This document shows, piece after piece, positions 42,487-54,400 of a DNA stretch of 64,000 bases; the first letter of the stretch is position 1; every line of letters begins with the position of its first letter. The notes under the pieces were generated by a model. It did no database searches and had not been told where the DNA came from. It saw only the letters and a list, made by a program, of their open reading frames with translations. The position numbers and the translations under genes were made by a program. Where the stretch lies: assembly GCA_948146395.1 (NCBI GenBank), contig OX411559.1:34614215-34678214 (forward strand), written 5' to 3'. Origin of the DNA: Fragum whitleyi. Taxonomy: Eukaryota; Mollusca; Bivalvia; Cardiida; Cardiidae.

Positions 42487-45400
42487 CTGAAATAAAAGTA
42501 TTATAATGAATTCACCCCTTTTTCAACTGCTTTTTTGTTTGAATGGGGTTAAAATCTGCTTTTAACTTTTTTCAGTCATAATCCAGAGGCTGGGACACCT
42601 AACACAATGGATTCCTAGTTTTTCTCACACTGGTACTACCATTAAATACCCCAGCCTCTAGCTGCTATCCCACGAAGGTTTTCTATTTTCCACCAATTAG
42701 TGGGACATAATAGGATACTTTTGCATGTTTTCTCCCTTGTTTGTTCTGTGGATTACATCAGAGGTGCTCCAAAATAAGTAGCGGTCCTTTAAGAAATTTC
42801 CTTGGATTTTATCCATAGTTTCTTTGGAGAAATTGCGAATTTTATTTTCGTGAATACAAAATATTTAATGCAATTCCTATTTATTATTAAGTTTTCAGTA
42901 GTAGAGTAGAAAATAAATTTTTATTTTGTTGGCCTAATCTAAAACCAATCTCTTTTTCGAATATTTATTTTATGAAGTTTCCAGATGGTCTCTTTTCTTG
43001 TGACGAGTCACATTAAAATGTTCGGCCATGTTTTGAAAAAAAGAGCACCATCTACGAATACAATGCTTGGCTGCAGTAGCTGGATTATGTAAAAATTCTA
43101 AGCCAAAAAAGAGGCATAGCTCTTACAAAATTGCTTCCAGAGTTATTTCTTGATTTCTTGATTGTCTGGGTAGGTGTTGTGAGGGTGAACATACATGTCA
43201 AGTTTGATGAAGAAATCTTCAATAACAAAAGAGATATGACCAACATTTGTCACTCAAACACCAACACAAACACAAAACAACACCAAGGTGATCATAATAC
43301 CTCAAGTTTTCTCTAAGAACAGCAAAGCTAATAATGGATTTTGTGAATTTACGCTTACCATGCCGAAAATAATCCTTGGGAAAATTGCTGCAAAATCAAA
43401 GCTCGAAGAACTGGATGAGTTAATTGTGTATCACTTTATTTTTAAATTGTTATTTTTGACAAGAAAATTAAGGTAGGAAAGACTAAGATTAGACTACACT
43501 TATGTGCATGATGATCTTATTCCTGCCGAAGTAGAAATATTCAATGTTAAAGGGTTAAAACTAGATCTGTTCCAAAGGGGACCTATGCCGCCCACTGACG
43601 CTTTGTCTCCCGGTTATGAAAACAGTTTTTTGGTCAAAGTTTAATGTGACATTGACCTTGAATCTAAGTAACTCAAAATCAAAATTGCACCTCTTTAAGT
43701 GATGGGCAACAAAAGTATGAAGTTGCATGATTCTAGGTCACTCATTTCTTGAGATAGATTCCGGAAATGAAAAGGTCTACAGATGGACGGACTGACCGAC
43801 AGACAGGGTGAAACCAATATACTCCCCTCTCCTTCATAGATGGGTGGTATGACAAAGAATCAAGAAATTAAATATGAGCCTGTGCGTGACATTTCAAACA
43901 ATTTGACATAAGCTTCTAGCATAGACTCTGGTCAGCCTGTGCATCTGCACAGTCTGACCAAAGTCTCGCATATGCGCTTTACAGATAGATTAAGTCTATA
44001 TGTGTCTTCAGATAGATAGCCAATCTTCCTGTTGTACTGAAGAACTGTCTAGGCTACTCAATGTTTGAACCTCATGTATGTTCCAAATTGTTGGAAATGT
44101 CACGCATAGGCTCATATGATAGGTATGATGTATTAGGCCTACCTTTAGAGGGAAGAACTGTTTCAACTGTTTATGTAATCCGAGACAACCATACTTTCCA
44201 TTACCCCAGGTGTATAAATCACCAGAATCTAGACAGAGAAAGGAGGAATAATTTTTTGCAAGGAATATAAACTTTATTCATAAACTATAGCCAAGCAGAA
44301 CTATGTGAGAAATGAATTAGCTGTGACCTCTTTTGTTTCAGAACAATTCTGATTCTTCACATGTACTTTGAGAAAATACTCAACCTTATCCAGCTGAATA
44401 TGATTTTTTCCTTCAAACAAAAATTGCCAATTGTTGGGAAATTTGGACCAGTCTTAAGGTGGCAATAGACAGCCACCTCTCGACTCTACAAACCGGAAGT
44501 GGGTTTTCATTCATTTTACGGCTCTTTTTGCTTGTTGTTTAAAAGGCTGATTTTCATTAGATTCTCTAGCTGGAAATTATCTAGAATAATGATGGTAAAA
44601 GTTCATAACTTATCCTCTCTTCAACATTCGATATCATTTGAATGACTAGATCATTAAATTTAACAATAAAAATATGGTAAAATTGTAATTTAATTAGGAG
44701 GGGTAAGTACAAAATGACAAAAAACTTTCTTATTTGCATGGAAAGGTATTCTGAATTTTTTAATAAAATAAAGGCACTAGAGGGGCTTGAGAGCCTGATT
44801 CGCTCCACAGGCCTGTATATCCTGATAATGATTATTAGAGGATAATAAGGTGGTTTAAAACAATGATCAATCCATAGTAATTCATTTGAAATCCAAAAAT
44901 TAAAATTTCAACACTAACAGAATATACGCACATATGCACAATATACGGGTCATTTATCTACAAAATTTTGATCGTAGATCTTTTCCCTTTTCATCAAACC
45001 CTACTATAGGGATGCTACTTCACAATGATTGTTTGTCATCAAAACAAAATTCTAACGAATGATAATAAGAAGTTAAATATTTAATCCAATACATTTATTC
45101 TGTTCAATGCCTTAGAAAGCTGTCAACTCAGCTCTTTTTCCCGACTCTGAACCGCAGTGGGCCACTTTACACCACTTGTATGCCCTCTTTGTGCATTCAC
45201 CCTTCATATTCAATATATTTATTCTGTTCAATGCCTTAGAGTGCTGTCAACTCAGCTCTTTTTCCCGACTCTGAACCGCAGTGGGCCACTTTACACCACT
45301 TGTATGCCCTCTTTGTGCAGTCATCCTTCATTCAACTTAACTGACCAATTCTCAGGGGGTATTCTCAGGCTTATTCAACAAATGTTTCTACACATTTGGA

Positions 45401-48400
45401 TTCCAACAAAGCTTATGTTCCTTCTAAACTACAATCTTTATACCTATTAAATTTAATGAGTCTAAAAAAAATTATCATTTAGGTGAAACCCAAAGTGATC
45501 AAATATTAACTTTATATGTTGAAATGTCCTCTGCCAATAAAAAGCATGCTGTTCATCTAATCAAATATTTTCTGCAGCATGAAACAAATTCACAGATTTA
45601 AAATTTCCATGATTTTTGGTTGAAATCCGTCTGCTTAAACTTTGAAAAAAGTTTGTTTTACCCTTTATTAAATATTACACCATATAACATACATGTATAT
45701 CAAAAGAAATGACCTCCGACAATAAAATACATATTTTGCATCTGATCACAATAATTTTTTGCAGACTGATAAAGAACCCGCTATAGAATCATTCCAGTGA
45801 ATTTCGGTTGATATCCATCAGTTAGAGTCTAAGAAAATGATTTTCACAGTTTTCACTATATAAAATATAGAGAAATGATCTTTGCCCATAAAACACTTAT
45901 TTTTCATCTAATTACAATTTATATTTAGAGACTTGTAAAGGATCACTAAAGAATCATCCAAATGAAATTTGGTTGTTATCCATTACTTAGGTTTTGAGAA
46001 AATGATTTTCAAAGTTTCCACTATACAACATTTAGAGAAATGACCTCAGCCCATAAAATACACAATTTGCATCTGATCACAATAATTTTTAGCTCCACTG
46101 GCCGAAGGCCAGCGAGCTATTGTCATGGCGGTGTGTCCGTCGTGTGTCCGTCTGTCCATGCGTAAACTTTTTCTTTAAACATCTTCTCCTCCAAAACCTA
46201 TGGGCGGATTTTGATGAAACTTTGTAGAAATGTTCCTTGGGTGACCCTCTTCTTAAATTGTTAAAGAAATTTTGAATGACCCCAAATATGGGCGTGGCAC
46301 TTTTTCACTTTGAAATCTTTTAAAAATCTTCTCCTCCAAAACTGTTGGGCCAATTTCAATGAAACTTGGCATGGATGTTCCTTGGGTGACCCTTTACCTA
46401 AATTATTCAAGAAATTTTGATTGACCCCCAAATATGGGCGTGGCAGGGCGGGGCTTATTTTGAGCCCAAAATCTTTGAATGACATCTCCTCCTGAACCAC
46501 TGGGCCGATTTCAACCAAACTTTACCAAAATGTTCCTGGGGTGACCCTTTACCTAAAATATTCAAGAAATTTTGATTGACCCCCAAATATGGGCGTGGTA
46601 GGGCAGGGCTTATTTTGAGCCTGAAATCTTTGAATGACATCTCCTCCTGAACCACTGGGCCAATTTCAACCAAACTTTACCAAAATGTTCCTGGGGTAAC
46701 CCTTTTAAAAAATTGTTCCTGAAATTTTGATTGGCCCCCAAATATGGGCGTGGCAGGGCGGGGCTTATCTGAGCCTGAAATCTTTGAACGACATTTCCTC
46801 CTGAACCATTGGGCCGATTTCAATGAAACTTTACCAGAATGTTCCTTGGGAGACCCTTTCCAAAAGTTGCTCTCAAAATTTTGATTGGCCCATAAATATG
46901 GGTGTGGCAGGGTGGGGCTTATTTTGACCCCGAATTCTTTGAAAGACATCTCCTCCTGAATCACTTGGCTGATTTCAATGAAATTTTACCAGAATGTTCC
47001 TTCTGTGACCCTTTTCAAAAATTGTATGCAAAATATTAATTAGCCCTTAAATATTTGCATGTCAGGGTGTGGCTTTTTTTGAGCCCGAAATCTTTGAACT
47101 ACATCTCCTGATGAAGGTTGGGCCAATTTCAATGAAACTTGAGAATTTTGGTGCAATGTGAGCCACACCCAGTTAATTAATATAAATTAGGTCTTAAGAG
47201 ATTTCAAAGTGTTGTTTTCATTCAAAGAAAGATTCATTTAATGCAAGTCTAATGATGTTAAAGCCAGTGGAGCGATACAGGCCCTCTTGGGCCTCTTGTT
47301 TGTAGACTGATAGAGGATCACTCAAGGATAATTCGTGTGAAGTTTGGTTTATATCCATCAATTAGTTTCTGAGAAAAGCCACCTATTACCATATATGAAA
47401 ATTAGCCACGCCCACTACAGCTATGATTTTCAATGGATTAAAATTCTTTGAAGGAATCTGATAGAGGGTCACCCAAGGAACATTCCTGTGGAATTTCATT
47501 GAAATCCATCCAGTAGTTTCTGGGGAGAAGATTTTTAAAGTTAGAAAATTAGAAAAAATCATTGGGTAATTTCTTCAAACAATGCACCGCCTACGGGTGC
47601 CTACGCTCGGCTGTCGAGTGCTGGATGTTGGAAAAAAATATAAGTGGAAAAAGGGGCATAATTTGCACAAAATGCATCTAGAGTTATCCCCCTTGTTAGT
47701 ATAGGTTGCTCTTTTGATGGTGAACATGTGTGCCAAGTTTCAAGTGAATGCTTTCAGTAGAACCAGAGATATAACAAAATGTCAAAGTTTTCGCACGTCG
47801 ACGACGACGACAACGACGACAACGACACGGAGGCTATAGCAATACCTCGGGTTTTCTCCGAAAACAGCCGAGCTAAAAATAAGATTTTATGGCATTTTCC
47901 CCCCTTAAATTTACAAAATAAATGGTGTATTTTAACTTTTGGAGGTACAATTTGCAAATGAAAATGAAATTGATCAAAGACAAACTTCCTTTGCAACAGC
48001 CATTGTGTACGTGTATAACTCAAGGGCAGATAACTCTAGCACAAAAACGAGCATGGAAAGGTACCTTGATATTTTGATATAATGTCTATACAATGTTAAT
48101 CTATAATATATTTGTGAAACAAGAAAAAAATTCATTGGGCGGAAAAAAATGACGCCATGTGTCCATTGCTACCTTAATTAAATTTACAAGTAGAAAGCAG
48201 GAAGTGTAGGCTAAGATAGTAGTCTATACTGTCTGCCAAAGCTTTTCATATCTCGACAGCAGGAGAAGGATTCAAAAAGAAACAATCAGTCTTCATAAAT
48301 TTTCATAATTACCATTTACTGCAGAAAAGTGACTCATTCCACATTTGATTTCTGTGACCTTGACCCTGGGGTTAAACTCATTCCTCCCAAACAGTGGTGG

Positions 48401-51400
48401 GGGCAGCAGGCTGGGCTCCTTTAACATGTCCACATTAGGTCCCTGACCCAAGATCCCGTAGCCCCATACATAAACCTGTCCTTTATCTGAAAATATGAGC
48501 ATGAATAGGAAAGAAATAATCATTATTTTGTTTTTGAAACCAGTGGTTAGTCAAGGTGAAACAGTTGTTTCCAACATGACAAACAGCCATCAGGGCCCTA
48601 GATTATAAAACTTTTCTCATAGTGCGGTTCCTTATGTGCGAAAAAGGGCTTCCGTAGGATTTTCGTGCTGAAATTGATTTTTTGGTTTTAATTGATTGTT
48701 TAGGGCTAAAGTAATCACAAACTATGCGGGTCCAAATTTTCCGAGCCCATTCCCGGATTTTATGGGCTCTCAAAGGAGCCCATATGAGCAAAATAGGTAT
48801 TTTCCTAAAAGAGGGCTCATGAGATGTGATTTTCTTAGGTTTGGCTGTGTATTTAGTGTGGATTGGAGAAAAAATATACAAAAATCCATGTTTTAAAAGC
48901 TTATTTCACTATTTTATGGGCTCTCACAGAGCCCAAAATAGCCATTTTGGTGTTTTATATAAGTGGGTTAAGGGAAAAAACCTTGTTAGTTTCGAGATGA
49001 TTTTTTAATCCCTGTTTGGTATTAAGTATAGTTGGCGTGGAATACTTGCATGTCCATGTTCTCTAGGGTCATTTTGGAATTTGTGTGGGCTCTCATTATA
49101 ACCCATATGAGCCAATTGGGGTGTTTTCCTGAAATAAGATTTACAAAAAAATGACACTCCTTTGACCTTTCTTTTCAAATTACGTTCAGTACCTAGCGTT
49201 GGTAAGAGTTGATCTATATCATTTTTTATTGTTTAACTTCTGATATGTTTTTGAATGGCTTTACAATGAGCTCATATGAACAGATTTAGGAGTTTTCCAA
49301 ACTCGCGATTTTTGAAAAAAGTATAGCCCTCTTTATGATGCCTACTTGTACCACAAATAGTAAAAAAGTATATGAATCAAAATTTCAAAACCCACACAGT
49401 TTAAACATAGTGAAATTGACATAGTGAATTATTGTGGAATTATATCGAATTGAAATTGAATGAGCGGGAGGAGTGTGTTTTGAATGACTTTTCAGGGAGG
49501 TAACATGAAATCGCTAATTGCCTTCAAAATACCCATTACCTCCCTTTAAATGTTTTGAGAAGGAATGGAGTGTTGAGTGAATGATTTAGAATGATTTTGT
49601 TAGGAATATATTTCAATATCATGATGTTCTTAAATGTAACCATTGCTTTAGCGCTAAATGAAGCCCATAAGGGAAGGGTGTGTGTGATTATTTGGACTCT
49701 TAATAAGCTCATATGAGTCAACATGGTTACTTTGCCAACAATTTGGTTCAAGAAAAGATTTCTGAAGAATGTTATTTCTGAAGCCTTATGAGTAAATGAG
49801 TGCGGGTCTCGGTAAAACGAATGTGAATTAATTTTTCAAAGCCCATTTCAATGACGCTTAATGAAGGCCACAAGACCATTTTCGGCATTATGTAAATATA
49901 CAATGGATAAATATGTTTTTATTCAATGTTGTATTTTTGCTTTGACATTTATAATTTCCCAAGAATAAAAATCACTTCATCTTATTTTTGCTAGTTTGTC
50001 CGCTTTACTCTGTTTCAAATTGTTCTAACTGCCCTTTAACGTCTCGAGTAAAGTATACATGTATATTATGCGTAGCTCGCTTATGCGTATAAATGTAGAA
50101 CCGTATCAAACAACAAGTTCATCAATTAAGAGTAAGAGTTATAGATGTGTGCATCAGCTCTATTCCTTTGAAATTTCTATCAAAGACACACAATTGCTAT
50201 TGATACAAGGTTTATTCTTACAGATTATTGAGTCCTTACGAATTGTCATTCTTGTAAACATTCTCAAGCAATCGCAGGCAAAACGCCTGCATCAGTTTAC
50301 TACATGTCCCTGCTTGCAAACACACTTATGGAAATGTCTATTAGTATATATCTCATCTGTTCTGATAAAATTTGCTGTATTTTTTTTAAACATGAATCTT
50401 CCTAACAGTCAAGTAAAAGAGGTGATACTGAAACGCATGCATATGGTTTGCAACGCTTATTACAAAAAAAAATCTTGTAACATATATAGTAATATTATCT
50501 TTTATTTATTCTGTTTAATTTTTCATAGAAATCAGTTACCAAAAATTCATATCAGTTACAACAATTTTATCATTTCAAATCGTTTTGGCATGTTATAATC
50601 TCTAAACAGGGGCATTTATGTCTAAAAAAGAAACATCATTGAATAGACCAAATCATAGGAACCCGTCTTTTTAAGAAATGCACAATATTTGATGTCTGTT
50701 AAATTGCATCGACTTTACAGTAATCTGTGTACATGTAATCTTGCAGATTTGAATTATATCTTGCTGCCTCGGGAAATGCTTGTTTGGTAAAGGACATAAT
50801 TGTGTATGGTCATCTGATTCCTGTTTTAAATTTGCAACCTACCCAGTGCAAACGAAAACCCTTGAAAAAATGTCCCTATTCAATGGATGCATGTAGGAAT
50901 TGAGGGTTCGTTATGACTAAAGGAGGGACTTTCTTGCTGACCATATGTATATACTTTAATACCACGTAGAAAATATCGGACTAAGGCAAAGCGAGACTGC
51001 TCTTGCTTGATTCGCATAGTTGAAGGAAATACTTGGAAAGTTTTTCTTTGGTAGATGTGTCTTCAAAGAAATAAAAATATACTTCAAGTTTTCTTAAGTG
51101 TATAGGTTGAAATTAATATGGAACAACCATTAGATTAGATATGAACGGACATTGTTATTACCATTTCGAGTGCAAAACTCCTGCAGTTCACTGTTCCGGT
51201 AACAGCTCGTTCAAATCTAAACAAACAGATTTTGACAAACTAATTTTCATTGGTCATACAAGCGAAGAGGTAAATGCTTTTTAGAAATCACCAACAATAA
51301 GCATGTTGTTTTGGTTTTGAAGACGTGTGAACCATGCGCAGTGACAAGGAAAATTTCTTTAAGCCAAGACAGAATAATAATGAATTGTTTTTTACCAGTC

Positions 51401-54400
51401 ATTTTAAAATAAGACCCACAAGAACAGCTCGATAACATCGAAAACTTTAAGATTCTATTTATTAATGAAACTTCTAAGTCATGGAAACAGATTCAGTGAT
51501 CATCGAAAAATATTATCATTCCTTGCACTGAGTCTCTTGACTATTTCAGTTCGAAACAAAAAAGACAGTAACAGTGGCAACTGAAAAGAAGATATAGTAA
51601 AGTGATCGTGAAGATCAGATCACTCGTGATCACCACATTACAGATCGAGCAATTGTCTCAATCAGTAAAATTGTCAAGCAATTGTGTTTTTGATTCGACA
51701 AAAATAGAATAATTCTCCTTCTTGACCTTACGCCTCCCCACAATCTTGTTTCTTACTGTAAAGTCAAATCTATCAATAAAAAGGGCGCGGTGACCATGGC
51801 TGTGTGCTTAAAGCTACTCTTTCACAGTTCTTCATCTTGAATACAATTTCAAATCTGGTTCTTAGATTCGGAAATTTTTACATTTTTCGATGTTTAAGAA
51901 TCGCACATGGGCATGGCACTAACAACAACTCATTTAAAAATAATTGTAGCTAGAATGTTCGAATCGGCAAGGTCAGTGACCAATCGGTCTTTTTATATCC
52001 AGTCTATAAATTTCGAAATTGTTAATTTTCATGTATAATGCTTCATTCTTCGCATGTTTCGATATGAAGTTCCCCAATTGACAAATACTTCGACCCTGAC
52101 CTTTGAAAGAATGGGACAAACAGAAGGAATTGTATGCGTAAATAGTTGACTCAAAATGTAAGAATAATCTTTTATGCGTTAGCAGTTGCTTTATCTTTTC
52201 AGAATGGAATTCCGCTTAATTCAGATATATCTGTCTTTTTTTTTATTTCCTTACAAGATCGAATCGTTTTATTGTAGAGTTTTTTACACGATAAAGTACA
52301 TGTAATAATTTTCGATTAATTAAAAAAGAATCAAAAATCGTATTTCCCAATCTGTGAAAGAGCAGCTTTAATTAATATAGCAAGTTTGATACAGTCGACT
52401 GGGGTTACATATTTTAGGTTTTTCAACTACAATGATTTTAGAATTGTGTAAGAAACCTTCAAATTATAGCGTTGGTCTTTCATTTATTTGGAGAATATTC
52501 AAACCTGCACTTATGGGCTTCACCAAGCGTCATCTAATCATGTGTGGGCTTTGGATATTTGATGCATTTTTTAATTCTACCCTCATCATAACCCTACTTA
52601 ATATAATGAGGCTCGAGAAATGTTTAAGACAAGAAATTGATTTTCATTACCCATTATTAGGCAAAGTGTCCGTGTTGGTTCATATTGGCTCATTAAGATC
52701 CAGTTAAATTGATTAAACATCTCGTTATTGGTTAAGAGAATTTCGATCGACATTTTATTTCATCCATTAAAGAATCTCTTTCAGCAATTTTGGTACCCGT
52801 GAACACCATAAGAAGTGCCGTTGTTCTTAAAACCCAACCTCGGAAACTCATTGTCCGGCTCCTATGGGATCCTTTGCAGGCCAATCAAAAGGACTATTAG
52901 ACTTTAAATAAGGGCTTATTTTTTATTATGCCAAAGCGATCTTAAATACAATAACGTGCTGAAAGTAATTTGAGAATGGTTCAACCGCAATGAAAATAAC
53001 CTTTTTTGTGACCCTTATTCAAAAAAAAAAACAAAAAAAAACAACCAAAACAGTTCCAATGGGCTATTATACCGGAGAGCCCATAAAATCCTGAAATAGT
53101 TATAGAGAACATGGACCTGCAAGTATTTCAATGCCAACCAAAACTTTATACTAAACAGAGTTTAAAAAATCATCTCTAAACAAAAAAAATGTTTTTACTC
53201 AACCCATTAAGAAGAAACAGTCAAAATTGCTATTTTGGGCTCTGTGAGAGCCCAAAAATAGTGGAAAAGCTTTTGTAATATGGGTTATTGTATTTTTTAA
53301 AATGTTCTAACACCAAATACAGTGTTAACATAAAGAAAATATTTCAGAAGAACAGAAAAACGCCTTTCCTGAACCTAGTATTAGGAAAATACCCATTTTG
53401 CCCATTTGGGCTCCTTTGAGAGCCCATAAAATCGGAGAACAGACCCAAAAAATTTGGACCCGCATAGTTCCCGATTGCTTGACCCATAAATAATCAATTA
53501 AAGCCAAAAAATCAATTTCAGCACGAAAATCCTACGGGATTACATAAGGCACCGCACTATCAGGCTCAACTGAGAATTTTCCCAAATTTTAACTGAAAAT
53601 AAATGTATGAATATAAAAGATAATATTAAAAAGTTGTTATTTATAACAACTTATTCATATTATCTTTTATGTTACTACATTAAAATAAGTATTAAAACAG
53701 AATTACGGCTTTAATCTCGAATTGAAATTTGAGAAAATTTTGAATTGCGATTAATTGCGGGCCGAGATATATCCTTGTCTTAGACATGTGTAATATGGGT
53801 CTTTATAATATGATCTACGTTGTGAGAATGAAATAACCCTGTTGAATATTTTTGATATTACACGTGTGTTATTACACTAGTGGAATAACTATGCCAATAA
53901 GCTAAAAACTGACATTAATGTTATATGTTCATTGTGAAAATGATGTCACAATGGATGTGCTGATGTAATTTCCCGAATGGCGTTATAGGTTTTGCGGAAT
54001 AACTTGAATCAATAAATATTGTAATTTTCTGTGATTTATCACAAAAGATAGGGTAATATCACAAATAGAATATCAATTTTGTGCTCATGAAATACCGAAA
54101 TCATAAAACTTGTCATCTAAAACAGATAAAAACTCGGCGCAGCCTTGTTTTTATCTGTTTAAGATGACCCGTTTAATAAATTTGGTATTCAATGACCACT
54201 CGTTCAATATCCTCTATTTAAATAGCATCATCATGACATCAATTTACACATGTTTATTTATATAGCAGAGAATTGTCTCCATTTCTATTGAAGTCAGAGG
54301 TTAAGGACTTTTTCAAGGCCTATTGATTCTTCATTTTTTTCAAATTTGACAAACTATAGAAAAGTAAATTATAGTTATTGAAAACTTGCTGATACAAGAT

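Noticed and set aside
43131..43476. Two short ORFs near 43131-43476
   Set aside because: The first overlaps a dispersed repeat also seen at 37140 and 47640; the second has no recognised domain or splice context.
46261..46964. Three similar minus-strand ORFs (MVEIGPVVQEEMSFKDF type)
   Set aside because: They are successive units of the ~155-bp tandem core of a mobile element, not genes.
50059..50598. 179-codon plus-strand ORF
   Set aside because: Longest ORF of the long-TIR element, but AT-driven composition (Ile, Leu, Ser, Lys) and no motif recognised; kept only as part of that element.
52432..52707. 91-codon plus-strand ORF
   Set aside because: Hydrophobic, chance-like, no family, inside the long-TIR element.
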